From Bretschneidera sinensis (Eukaryota; Streptophyta; Magnoliopsida; Brassicales; Akaniaceae): DNA of 64,000 bases. The notes beneath the pieces are model-generated. The model was not told the origin of the DNA and ran no database searches. It worked only from the letters and a program-made list of their open reading frames with translations. Each line of letters starts with the position of its first letter. Within the stretch, counting starts at the first letter, position 1. A program made the translations under genes and the position numbers. The stretch is taken from the NCBI GenBank assembly GCA_023935145.1, contig CM043702.1, positions 58,740,001 to 58,804,000 on the forward strand. The letters are read 5' to 3'. Positions 1 through 10,884 of the stretch are shown in pieces.

Positions 1-170
1 CTCCGAGGCGACCTAAAATATCAGTGTTGTTCCTCGAAGGTAATGAATTTGGGAAGCAAATAGTGAAGTAGTGAGTCTGAGTAATATGAACTTGAATGAA
101 GCTATGTATGTGAATTCTTTTGATAGAAGAGTTAAGCCTAAAGGACTTGAACACCTCGAAGTTATAGGGA

Positions 171-1552
171 GAGATCTGAGGAGAATAAGTTAGATCAAAC
201 TACTCGGAGTTTGGAAGACAAGTCCGAGGAAAGTGACATATATCAAACTACTCAGAGTTTAGAGAATAGCACCACGGATTGCTCGGAGTTTGGAGAATAG
301 ATCCGAGAAGAATCACTTGGATAAAACTGCTCGGATTTTGGCAAATAGCTTTGAGGAGAATCACTTAGATAAAACCTCTAAGAGTTTGGAGAATAGGTCT
401 AAGTAGAATGATATGAGTCGAACTACTCGGAGTTTGGCTAATAGCTCCGAGGAGAATCATTTGGATAAAACTACTCGGAGTTTGGAGAATAAGTCTGAAG
501 AGATTGGCATATATCAAACTACTCAAAGTTTGGCGAATACCTTCAAGGAGAATCACTTGGATAAAACTGCTCAGAATTTGGAGAATAGCTCCAAAGAGAA
601 TCACTTGGATAAAACGGCTCCAAGTTTGGCGAATAGCTTTAAGGAGAATCACTTGGATAAAACTACTAGGAGTTTGGAGAATAGGTCCGAGGAGAATGAC
701 ATAAGTCGAACTACTCGGACTTTGGTGAATAGCTCCAAGGAGAATCACTTGGATAAAACTACTCAGAGTTTGGAGAAAAAGTCCGAAGAGATTGACATAT
801 ATCAAACTACTCAGAGTTTTGCTAATAGCTCCGAGAAGAATCACTTGAATAAAACTGCTCGAAATTTGGATAATAGCTATGAGGAAAAGCACTTGAATAA
901 ATTGCTTAGAGTTTGGAGAATAGGTCCAAGGAGAATGACATGAGTCAAACTACTCAGAGTTTGGCGAATAGCTCCTAGGAGAATCACTTGGATAAAACTA
1001 CTCAGAGTTTGGTGAATAGCTTCGAGAAGAATCATTTGGATAAAACTGCTCGGAGTTTTAAGAATAGCTCCAAGGAGAATCAGTTTGATAAAACTGCTTG
1101 GAGTTTGGAGAATATCACTGAGGAGAATCACTTGGATAAAATAGCTCGGAGTTTGGCAAATATCTCTAAGGGGAATCACTTGGATAAAACTGCTCGAAGT
1201 TTGGTGAATAAATCCGATCAGAATCACTTGAATAAACTGCTCGGAGCTTGGATAATAAGTACGAGGAGAATGACATGAGTCGAACTACTTGATGTTTGGC
1301 AAATAGCTCCGAGGAGAATCACTTGGATAAAACTACTCGAAGTTTGGAGAATAAGTACGAGAAGATTGACTTGGATAAAATTCTTAGAGTTTGGAGAATA
1401 GCTCCGAGGAGAATCACTTGGATAAAACTGCTTGAAGTTTGGAGAATAGCTCCGAGGAAAATCACTTTGATAAAACTGCTCGAAGTTTAGCGAATAGCTC
1501 CGAGGAGAATCACTTGGATAAAATTGCTCGAAATTTGGAGAATAGGATCGAG
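171..1552. repeat. 48-bp tandem minisatellite, about 29 units
   Basis: A unit of 48 bp (AATAGCTCCGAGGAGAATCA, then CTTGGATAAAACTGCTCGGA, then GTTTGGAG) repeats head to tail with moderate divergence. Because 48 is a multiple of 3, each frame encodes a 16-residue periodic peptide. One plus frame (413-943) reads ENHLDKT-type repeats, and the minus frame gives hydrophobic FIQVILLGAI-type repeats. Stops interrupt every frame at intervals, so a continuous protein is not made. The array sits just beyond the antisense ORF of the Tat element, where such elements often grow tandem repeats in the 3' UTR. Bases 1-170 show no clear repeat. Confidence 0.9.
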
Positions 1553-1580
1553 TCCAAGAAGAGTAAACTTGTTTTAAAGC

Positions 1581-1869
1581 TCTATAAAAGATAGGTACAA
1601 CTATGGGCGTTTGGCCCAGTTGATGACCTATGGGGCAAGACTTCTTTCAGGCCCATGCAAGTTGGATCAGGCTTTAAACATGGTGCCCATTGGCTGGGCT
1701 CACATGATTTAACCTTTATGATTCTCGAGCTTTCAAGATTTCAAAATGTTCTAAGAAAATGAATCAATCTGTTCCCCCTCTTCGATCATATGAAGGGTTA
1801 ATTACACCTATTTTCGGATTTATTCCTCATCGTTTAAATAAATTGAAATTGAGAATATTTCTTTATAAG
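1581..1869 (+). promoter_or_regulatory. Two possible TATA boxes upstream of the antisense ORF
   Basis: TCTATAAAAG at 1581-1590 and TTTATAAG at 1862-1869 lie on the plus strand between the minisatellite and the extra ORF that starts at 2061. The second is followed by a pyrimidine-rich leader and, near 2038, by a TTTTG|GTGAGT match to a plant 5' splice site. This fits the idea that antisense ORFs of Tat elements are transcribed from their own promoter. It is pattern-based only. Confidence 0.35.
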
Positions 1870-2060
1870 TAGTAGATACCTTCCTCATTTCTCACTTCAC
1901 TTCATTTGCAAATGCGAGAGTTCTTTGAGAGCATTCAAAATTTGTTAGATAAGAAGATTTCAAAGTCTGTGAGAGACAATGAGCTTAGAGCAAGAAACTT
2001 TAGGGTATGAGAATAAGGGTTGAAGCTTAGAATTTTTGGTGAGTCTCATTTCTTCTTCCC

Positions 2061-2417
2061 ATGTTTGGTAGTGATAGTAATAGTAGCACCAGTAACACCA
2101 ATAGTCTTTTGGAGGCCGAGGTGAGTATAACCTCAGCCAGATCCTATACTCTAGTACTTTACGAGGGAGAGGAGGTTTCTTCTTCCTCAAAGGGAAATCA
2201 TGTTTTAACTAGGCTCCGGGAGGAATTGAGTGAGGAAGAGAGGGAGAATTTGCTTTTGCTGCTAACTCGAAAATAAATGATCTGAAAGAAGAAGACCTCC
2301 CTGAACTTATACTTCAGTATAGAATCCTAGAGTAGTACCAGCTTAGAAATTCTAGTGTAGGGGAACGAGCTTGCAATGATCTTAAAGGGGAAGCCCCTTT
2401 TAACCTTTGTGTAAATG
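2061..2417 (+). pseudogene. Antisense extra ORF of Tat element, 5' part (gypsy-type transposase, Transposase_28-like)
   Basis: An open frame from the ATG at 2061 gives an acidic, serine-rich N-terminus followed by a frameshift near 2270. The next frame (LPELILQYRI, then NDLKGEAPFNLCVN) matches the start of the plant family annotated as putative gypsy-type transposase (PF04195-like). The frame is cut at 2417 by the Tekay element and resumes at 10885 with VYTFKTGLRFPIHHLF, exactly the expected continuation. The function of these proteins is unknown. They occur as extra ORFs in Tat-lineage retrotransposons, often antisense to pol, as here. The frameshift and stops make it a pseudogene. Confidence 0.65.
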
Positions 2418-4608
2418 TGTAACGATCCATCTCTGGTTGGCCACCCCCAAGACGGTGTCGTCATGTTTTGAAATCCCAACACGACACATATATGCAACAA
2501 TAGAAAAACACACATCGACTGAAAATATATATACATCAACCCTCAACCCTTAACCCTCAACCTTCAACAGGGAAGTTACATTATTAATATCCCCATCTGA
2601 AACAATATATTATGCATGAATATCTACAATTTTTTTTCTTCCATTAGTTTGAGGATGTGGACCATGAGACTTACAGATAATAACTCAGTCTGAATCTCAT
2701 GTCACAAATTTATCGGTTCTGCCATCTACCTGAAATTATTTAACAATGAGGAGTGAGCTTCACAAGCTCAGTGAATTAAATTTACTAGAAGTACTTGATT
2801 TGTATTCTTCTAGTTATATTCATTCATTGTTAAATCAACATAATTAATTATCTATCTCTTCTCACATTCTAATTCAATCATTTATCAATATCTCTTAATA
2901 AATAAATTATCAAGCTATCCTTTTCTTAATATATATATCTCATATATTTTATCAATTTAATATTATCATAAAGTTCACATCATACAAACAATAAAAAATA
3001 TAATTCTTTATTATGTCATCATTTCTATTTATCTATCATCAAAATTGTCTTATTATGAGACTTATCTATCTATCAATCATTTAATAATCAAAACTGATTC
3101 TTTAGCTTCTCAAGCATTAATAATAAATATTTAAAACAAATACAATACATGAATTTAAATCATATTTCTTTCTTTCTTTCTTATCAGATCATTTCATAAT
3201 ATCATCTGACAACGTCTTTCCACATGTTGACATGTCTCAGCCAAACTAGAAACCTTCCTGGTCTTCTCAGCCAGACCAGCTATCTTCCTGGTCTTCTGAG
3301 CTACACCAGCTGCCTTCCTGGTCTTCTCAGCCAGACCAACTGCCTTCCTGATCTTTTCTTTTATGCATATGAGTAATAATATATAAGCAACCATACATTA
3401 AAGCATTCAGTTAAACTATCTAGCTCTTTCTCAAATTTATTATTTCTATCACATTTATTAAATTGTCTCATTATATATCATATCAATTTTTCAATCATAT
3501 TTACAAAATTTTCATATAACTTCTCAGCATATTTTTCATTAATCCATCATTTTTAAAATATAAATTCTTATATAATTAATATTCAACATAATCCCTAATC
3601 CACAAATCAATCAATTACCATACATAACAGAAAATACATCATTAAATCATTATAATTCAACAATTTATTCAAATATCATAAATTCATATTTTTATTGGTC
3701 TCGATTACTAAAAGTAAATTTAACTCACCACATAGAACTTAAAGCTACCCGTGGATTACCTCATTGCCTTTCCTGCTCATTTCAACAATTTTTTGAGATA
3801 GCTGATCACCAACACCTAATCATAAACTTTCATAAATCTTACTATTTCATAACTTAATTCAACAATATAATTATTTAGTTATGAGTTTTATTGAAAATTT
3901 ACCTCAAATATGATGACATCTTGCTATTGTAATTGGATGACTGTACTATCTTTAATATTGGAAAAATTTTCTTTATAACTTTTTGCTAAGAAATTTGGAT
4001 TGAAGAAAGAAGGAAAACCACAAAAGAACAAACATCTTTGAGCCTTCAGAGACTAATGGTTCAGAGACAATTTATGGCTTGGAATTTTTTTTCCTTTCCT
4101 CCACCACTTCATCACTCAGAGATTACTATTTTTTTCCGCCGCTTCACGTGAAGTCTGCAATTTTTATTTAAAAAACAATTTACATATTTTCCATTGGTTT
4201 TTTACAAACCTACCATCATTTAAAATTTACTATTTTACCATTACATAATTATTGTTTTGCCATTTTTTCTTTACAAATCAATTTTTCATCTTTTGTTCCT
4301 TCCAAAAATTTTATAAAAATTATAGAGAAATATAACAAATTTATATTTTCCTCTAATTTTTTTAGTTATTTTTCTCAACTTCAGTCAACATTTTTCTTCA
4401 AAATTCTTTCATTTCAACTTCAAATTTCAAAATTTTTTTAGTACTTTCTTCTTCAAAAATTTCTAACTCTTTTCAATAAATTTTTCAATATTATCTTTCA
4501 AATATTATTTCAAATCAATACTTAATCTTTCATCAATGGATTATTTAATTCGATATAATATATGTAAAATTACTTCTTTACCCTTATTTTATGAACACGA
4601 GTACTATA
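2418..4608 (-). repeat. 3' LTR of Tekay-type element 1
   Basis: Starts TGTAACGATCC and ends GTACTATA on the plus strand (originally TACA). It is homologous over its length to 8651-10884 but has many substitutions and indels, so the insertion is old. It holds about four 30-bp units near 3235-3355 and a short CAACCCT-type array at 2537-2568. Confidence 0.9.
3235..3355. repeat. 30-bp LTR minisatellite, about 4 units
   Basis: The unit CTTCCTGGTCTTCTCAGCCA + GACCAGCTAT repeats about four times. On the minus strand it reads as a 10-residue repeat of AEKTRKVAGL type. A matching array lies in the other LTR at 9545-9660. Confidence 0.85.
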
Positions 4609-4628
4609 ATTCTACCAACCTTATAAAA
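4609..4628 (-). other. Polypurine tract region of Tekay-type element 1
   Basis: On the minus strand TTTTATAAGGTTGGTAGAAT ends exactly where the 3' LTR begins. It follows GGGGACAAAATTT at 4629-4641, a sequence common before the polypurine tract in Tekay/Del chromoviruses. The purine run is partly decayed. Confidence 0.6.
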
Positions 4629-4668
4629 ATTTTGTCCCCAAAATTTCCCTACCTAACTCATAAAAAAG

Positions 4669-5076
4669 CTAGGGGTACTCTTTCCTCATTCTTGCCTCAT
4701 TCTCCCGAGTAATTTTTTCAACATCTTTCTTCTGCCATAACACTTGAACAAAAGGAATAACTTTATTACGCAAGACTTGTTCCTTTCTGTCTAGAATTCC
4801 CATCTTATTATTACCCGGGTGCACAGAATACACAGAATCATGAACCTCTCTTAGTATCTCCTTTCTCATCTCAACATCATTGGGAACATAAATTCTATGT
4901 CCCAATACCACCATACCATCTTCTCTAATTTTAAACTCAGTCGACTTCCCACTCAATACTTCTTGTTTAATCTTCTCTATCCCTTCACCTCTACTCTGCA
5001 TCTGTAACAAGCGATCAATAATAAAAGATTCTACCATATTATTTGCCATCAATACTCCTCTATCACTGATACTCAA
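4669..5076 (-). pseudogene. Integrase remnant fused to chromodomain (pol C-terminus)
   Basis: Residues 1-95 match the connection between RNase H and integrase and the start of the zinc-binding domain (REVHDSVYSVHPGNNKM). The next residues jump directly to LDRKEQVLRNKVIPFVQVLW, the C-terminal chromodomain of Tekay-type elements, and the frame ends ARMRKEYP. The HHCC domain end and the whole catalytic D-D-E core, about 1.1 kb judging from element 2 (32636-33695), are deleted in frame near 4797. In an intact element this enzyme inserts the cDNA and the chromodomain guides it to chromatin. This copy cannot have integrase activity. Confidence 0.8.
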
Positions 5077-6579
5077 TTACATTCCTATCTCTCTCAATTC
5101 TATCATCAAGCTAATATCATGACTCCCAATAGCAACTAATCTCCCTGTACACTTTCTACTCAATGCATCAGCTACTATATTAGCTTTCCCTAGATGATAG
5201 TGAACTGTACAGTCATAGTCACTAATCAACTTTATTCACCTCATCTGCCTCAAATTCAACTCTCTCTAGATAGGTAAATGCGTCAAACTTTTATGATCAT
5301 TAAAAATTTCACAAGTGGCTCCATATAGATGATGTCTCCAAATCTTTAAAGCAAAAACTATGGTAGCCAATTCTAAATCATGGGTCGGGTAATTTCTCTC
5401 ATGGTTTTTCAACTGCCTAGAAGTGTAGGCTATAACTCTCCCATGTTGCATCAATACACATCCCAACCTCTGATGCAACACATCATTACATATCACAAAT
5501 CTTTCATCACTAATATCGAAGCAGTATTCAATTTCTCTTTCAATAGCTATAAACTCTTCTAACATTCTTTTGACCATATAAACTTCATTTCCTTCATTTC
5601 CAGCAATAATAGAAAAATTCTGGACAAACCTCCTATAATAACCAGCCAACCCCAAAAAGCTTCTAATTTCAATCACATTAGTGAGTCTTTTCCAATTCTA
5701 CACTGCCTCCACTTTCTGTGGGTCAATTGATATACCATCTCCTGATACAATATACCCCAAGAAAGATATTTATTTAACCAAAACTTGCACTTAGAGAACT
5801 TTACATATAATTTCTCTCTCCTCAGAATTTCCAACACTATCTCTAAATGTTGCACATGCTCCTCTTCATTCTTGGAATATACTAGAATATCATCAATAAA
5901 TACAATCACAAATCTATCCAAGAATGGTTTAAACACCAGATTAATTTGATCCATAAATGCTGCAAGAGCATTAGTCAACCTAAATGGCATCACATTGAAC
6001 TTATGATGGCTATGATGTGTCCTAAAAGCAGTCTTAGGCATGTCCCACTTTTTTCATCCTCAATTGATGATAACCTGATCTCAGGTCTATCTTAGAAAAC
6101 ACCCTAGCCCCATGTAACTACTCAAATAAATCATCTATCATGGGCAAAGTATATTTATTCTTGATGGTGATCTTATTAAACTGTCTATAATAAATACACA
6201 GCCTCATGGATCCATCATTCTTCTTCACAAACAACATAGGGGCTCCCCAATGCGACATACTAGGTCAAATAAATTTTTTATCTAGCAACTCTTGAAGCTA
6301 AACTTTCAATTCTTTTAACTCAGCTGGTGCCATTCTATAAGGTGCTATAGATATGTGTGCTAATCTTGAAATCACCTCAATAGAAAACTCAATCTCCTTG
6401 TTGGGAGGCAAACCAGACAACTCCTCAAGGAATACATCAGAAAAATCTTTCACTGCTAAGATTTCTTCTAACTTCCTAATCTCCTTTCTAGAATCCACTA
6501 CATGCGCCAAATACCCCTCAGAACCCTTCTTCAACCATCTACTAGCAGTCAAGACAGAAATAAGATAGTTGAAAAGCAT
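5077..6579 (-). pseudogene. Reverse transcriptase and RNase H of Tekay-type element 1
   Basis: From right to left, 6298-6579 holds the protease-RT linker (FSDVFLEELSGLPP, PYRMAPAELKELK). 5673-6041 holds the RT palm with [10 protein letters not shown] around the catalytic Asp pair. 5266-5676 holds [11 protein letters not shown] and the RNase H start ([20 protein letters not shown]). 5077-5265 holds HYHLGKANIVADALSRK, the RNase H end. Frames change at about 5675 and 6045-6297 and there are several stops. The YIDD-type palm motif is intact, so inactivation comes from frame breaks. Confidence 0.85.
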
Positions 6580-6948
6580 CTTACATTATCCTTGAAAATT
6601 AAACTCATCTTTTCTTGGTATTCAGGACACCACATTCTTCCTAAAACAATCTACCCAAGCATGATATGTAGATAACCAATTCATTCCTATAATTAAATCA
6701 AAATCTATCATATCTAAAGGCAACAAATCAACTTTAAATTCTCTATCAGCCATACTAATTATATAACCCCGATAAATTGTCATGATAATAACCTTATCCC
6801 TAGTAGGAACCTCAACAATAACAGCATGCATCAAAGGACTAATACAAGCACCAATAGATTTCATATTAACACTAGATGAAAAAGAATGGGTTATACCAGG
6901 ATCAATCAATAATCTAGAAGGTCTTTTAAGAATAGATACCATACCCAT
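6580..6948 (-). pseudogene. Aspartic protease of Tekay-type element 1
   Basis: The protein from 6948 contains LLIDPGITHSFSS, the retroviral-type protease active site (normally L-I-D-S-G-A-T-H), followed by LDMIDFDLIIGMNWLSTYHAW, the conserved downstream block of plant gypsy proteases. The catalytic Asp is kept, but Ser-to-Pro and Ala-to-Ile changes at the active loop suggest loss of function. It joins gag on the right and the RT linker on the left. Confidence 0.8.
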
Positions 6949-7046
6949 ACAATATCAGGAGTGGCATATGCATCATGCTGGGTCAATGCATAGACTTTGC
7001 TGTCTTTGCACTATAACTGACCACTGCGTCCTCTCTCAGCTACTAA

Positions 7047-8565
7047 TCATCTGCCTAACCCCTGCATACTCCTTGATCCACCATCTCTCTCCACATGTTT
7101 TCTCCCAAAACCTCTAGTACTTATCTCAACAAATTTCCCCACTAGACAATCTATACTAATATGTCCGCCCTCACCACATACAAAGCACATCAGAGTAGGA
7201 TAATTTCGAGATAAATGCCTTGTTTGATTATATCTATAGCAAACTCTTGTCTCTTGATCATACATCAAATTTTCACTTCCCCTTGGTGGCATGCTTACTC
7301 CTCTACCATAACTTCAGTTCCCATTGCCTGTCTCCAAAATCTATGGGTCTCACCAATATTACTCTATGCTATAAAAGCAATAGATTTTGCTTGCCTCTGA
7401 CTTTGCATTACAATTCTCTGTGATAAAGAACGCCCCCTTGGGAGTGGTCTCCCACCCTGCACATTCATACTACTACCACCTCTGGGTCCCTCAAATCTAG
7501 ACCTCTTTAGCCAATCCCTCATACCTCTAAACTCTATCACAACTTTCTTAATCTGTAATGCTTTATCCACCATTATATCATAATTCACAATACCCATATA
7601 AGAAAGTTTAGTTCAAATTTCATAGTGTAACCCGTCTAAAAATCTCTTACATTTCCTCTCTTCCGTATTTACTAACTCAGGTTCAAACCTCGATAGAGCT
7701 ATAAATCTACTATTATACTCAGTCACAAATAAAGTATTATGCCTTAAATGAATAAAATATATCTCCTGCTATTCTTGAAACTTACCTGGAAAATACTTCG
7801 CAAAGAACACATCCTTAAACTTAGGCCAAGTTAAGGGTTGATCTACCTGTGTACTCAATCTAGGCAAGATATCCTCACACCATTGAGAAGCTTTACCTTC
7901 CAGCCTTAAATGAATAAAATCACTCTCCTACTGTGCTCGAAACTTATTTAGAAAATACTTCACAAAGAACACATCCTTAAACTTACACCAAGTTAAAAGT
8001 TGATCTACCTGTGTACTCAATCTAGGCAGGATATCCTCCCATAATTGAGAATCCTCACCTTCCAGCTTAAATGAAGCAAAAGTAACTTCTGCCTAGCTAT
8101 TACTGGTAAGACTCCAAAATATTTCTCAACATGTTTAATCCACTGTTCAGCCTCAATAAGATTTACAGATCCTCAAAAAGAGTAGGGTTTAAATTTAATA
8201 AATATTACAAAACAATCCTCTTGCATCTCATGTGCAAACACACCCTCTCCTTTATAAACCTCTTGTTCTTCATATCAAGTTCTGTTCTAGCCCTTTCCTT
8301 TAGCCTCATTTGTAAATTATCAACCCTTTCTTCTGCTGCATTCATCCTCTCTATACCACTAATCAAGAACTTCTCTCAACTCATCTATCCTAATATCATA
8401 TTCTCTCCTACCTCTACTAGTATCAGCTGTATTAGCAACCTGTTCCTTTGCATGAACTATAGACTTGACCTCCCTTTCAGCTTTAGTTCTTCAAAATATT
8501 AAGGGTCTACCATGTCCTCTCTGGTTCAGTACTCTACCTCTAGCTCTAGCACCTCCACGTGTCAT
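7047..8565 (-). pseudogene. Gag of Tekay-type element 1
   Basis: The likely start is the ATG at 8565 (MTRGGARARGRV), just downstream of the primer site. The capsid part is broken by frameshifts, and segments near 7790-7900 and 7915-8040 look like a partial duplication of the same Gag stretch. The C-terminus carries a nucleocapsid zinc knuckle, CFVCGEGGHISIDC (C-X2-C-X4-H-X4-C), at about 7150-7195. In intact elements Gag forms the virus-like particle and binds the RNA. Confidence 0.75.
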
Positions 8566-8634
8566 CCTCAGACTCTATATTAAAATATAATTTATTTAAA
8601 TTATTATGCAGTCTACATAGTCATAAAACCTAAT

Positions 8635-8646
8635 GCTCTGATACCA
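8635..8646 (-). other. Primer-binding site (initiator Met tRNA) of Tekay-type element 1
   Basis: TGGTATCAGAGC on the minus strand lies four bases inside the 5' LTR boundary at 8651. It is the standard plant iMet-tRNA primer site. Confidence 0.9.
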
Positions 8647-9158
8647 AAATTATTATGACCCATCCTAGGTTGGCCACCCCCGAGACGATGTCGTCACGTT
8701 TTGAAATCCCAGCACGACACATATGTGTAACAATAGAAAAACATACATCGACTGAAAATATATATACATCAACCCTTTACCCTCAACAGGGGAGTTACAT
8801 TATTAATATCCCATCTGAAGCAATATATACAATATATTATGCATGAATATCTACAAAAAAAAAAAAATTCTTCCATTAGTTTGAGGATGTGGACCATGAG
8901 ACTTACAGATAATAACTCAGTCTGAATCTCAGCTCACAAATTTATCTGTCTTGCCTGCTACCTAAATTTATTTAACAATAAGGAGTGAGCTTCACAAGCT
9001 CAATAATTAAATTTACAAAAAGTACTCAATTTGTATACTTCTAGTTATATTCATTTATTGTTAAATCAGAATAATAGATCATTTATCTCTTCTCACATTC
9101 TAATTCAATCATTTATCAATTTCACTTAATAAATAAATTATCAGGCTATCATCTTTTA

Positions 9159-9160
<2 letters not shown>

Positions 9161-9234
<74 letters not shown>
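9161..9234. repeat. (AC)21(AT)16 microsatellite
   Basis: A pure compound dinucleotide tract inside the 5' LTR. The partner LTR has only a short ATATATAT at the same place (about 2930), so the expansion happened after insertion. Confidence 0.95.
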
Positions 9235-9236
<2 letters not shown>

Positions 9237-9544
9237 TATATTTTATCAATTTAAAATATCCAATTTAATATCATCATAAAACTCACACTATACAAACAAT
9301 CAATAATATAATTATTTATTATGTCATCTTTTCTATTTATCTATCATCAAAATTGTCTCATTATGAGACTCATCTATCTATCAATCATTTAATAATTAGA
9401 ACTAATTCTTTAGCATCTTAGGCATTAATAATAAATATTTAAAACAAATATAATGCATGAATTTAAATTATCTTTCTTTTTTTCTCATAAGATCATTTCA
9501 TATTATCATCTGGGAACATCTTCCCACATGTCGACATATTTCAA

Positions 9545-9660
9545 CCACACTAGCTACCTTCCCGGTCTTCTCAGCCAAAATAGCTACATTCCTAGTTTTC
9601 TCAGCCAGACCAGCTATCTTCTTGGTCTTCTCACCTAGACAGCTGCTTTCCTGGTCTTCC
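9545..9660. repeat. 30-bp LTR minisatellite, about 4 units
   Basis: Same 30-bp unit as 3235-3355 with different internal variants. Element 2 has about two units at 44076-44140 and one at 32120-32150, so unit number varies between LTRs of the family. Confidence 0.85.
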
Positions 9661-10884
9661 CTTTTATGCATATGAACAATAATATGCAAGCGAGCATACA
9701 CCAAAACATTCAATTCAACTATCTAACTCTTTCTTAAATTTATTATTTTTATCTTATTTATTAAATTGTCTCTTCATTGATCATATCAATTTTTCAATCA
9801 TATTTTCAGAAATTTTCATATAACTTCTCAGCATATTTTTCATTAATCCATCATTTTTAAAATATAAATTCTTATATAATTAATATTCAACATAATCCCT
9901 AATCAACAAATGAATCAATTATCACACATAACAGAAACTACATCACTAAATTACTAAAATTCAATTTTTTTTCATATGTCATAAATTCATATTTTTATTG
10001 GTCTCGATTATGAAAAGTAAATCAAACTCATCATGTAGCACTTAAAGCTACCCGTGGATCACCTCCTTGCCTTTTCTGCTCATTTCAGCAATTTCTTGAG
10101 ATTGCTGATCACCAACACCTAATCATAAACTTTCATAAATCTTACTATTTTAGAACTTAATTCAAACAATATAATTATTTAGTTATGCGTCTTATTGAAA
10201 ATTTATCTCAAATATGATGAAATCTTGCTATTGTAATTAGATGATTGCACTATCTCTAGTATTGGAGAAATTTTGTTTATAACTTTTTGCTAAGGAATTT
10301 GAGTTGAAGAAAAAAGGAAACCTACAAAAGAACAAACGTCTCTAAGTCTTCAGAGACTAATGGCTCAGAGACAATTTATGGCTTAGCATTTTTTTTCCTT
10401 TCCTCCATCGTTTCACCATTTAGAGACTATTATTTTTTTTTCACTGCTTCATGTGAAGTCTGTGAATTTTTTTAAAATACAATTTACATATTTGCTATTG
10501 GATTTTTACAATTCCACCATCATTTAAAATTTACTGTTTTGCCATTTACCCTTTAAAAATCAAATTTTTATCTTTTCTTCATTCCAAAAATTTTATAAAA
10601 ATTATAGAGAAATACAAAAATTTATATTTTTTTTCAATTTTCTTTAAGTATTTTCCTCAACTTCAGTCAATATTTTTCTTCAAAATTCTTTCATTTCAAT
10701 TTCAAATTAAAAAAAAAATTCAGTACTTTCTTCTTAAAAAATTTCCAACTATTTTCAACAAAATTTTCAATATTATCTTTCAATTATTATTTCAATTCAA
10801 TACTAAATATTTCATCAATGGATTATTTAATTCAATATAATATATGTTAAATTACTTCTTTATTTTATGAACTCGAGTACTACA

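Larger units (their letters stand above)
2418..10884 (-). mobile_element. Tekay/Del-type chromovirus (Ty3/gypsy), complete but inactive
   Basis: Two TG...CA-type LTRs (2418-4608 and 8651-10884) flank gag-protease-RT-RNase H-integrase fragments read on the minus strand. The primer site is TGGTATCAGAGC at 8635-8646 and a purine tract abuts the 3' LTR at 4609. The flanks AAATG (2413-2417) and ATATG (10885-10889) are a five-base target duplication with one mismatch. The host reading frame continues across the element. The lineage call rests on the LDRKEQVLRNK chromodomain motif at the pol C-terminus and the GGGGACAAAATTTTTATAAG-type sequence before the polypurine tract. Many stops, frameshifts and an integrase-core deletion make it non-functional. 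Confidence 0.9.
8651..10884 (-). repeat. 5' LTR of Tekay-type element 1
   Basis: Homologous to 2418-4608. The inner edge is decayed (TATTATGACCC for TGTAACGACCC) and the outer edge reads GTACTACA. It is slightly longer than its partner, partly because of an (AC)n(AT)n tract. It contains a 30-bp array at 9545-9660. Confidence 0.9.

Noticed and set aside
365..1227. Long minus-strand open frames encoding hydrophobic repeats
   Set aside because: They are the complement of the 48-bp tandem repeat; period and phase explain the openness and no domain is recognisable.
171..1552. CRISPR-like array
   Set aside because: Units are contiguous and similar along their whole 48 bp, with no unique spacers, and the setting is a plant genome.
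2537..2568. Interstitial telomere array
   Set aside because: Only about four imperfect units, inside an LTR; far too short for a telomere relic.
8635..8646. tRNA-like genes at the TGGTATCAGAGC motifs
   Set aside because: These are primer-binding sites of retrotransposons; no cloverleaf surrounds them.
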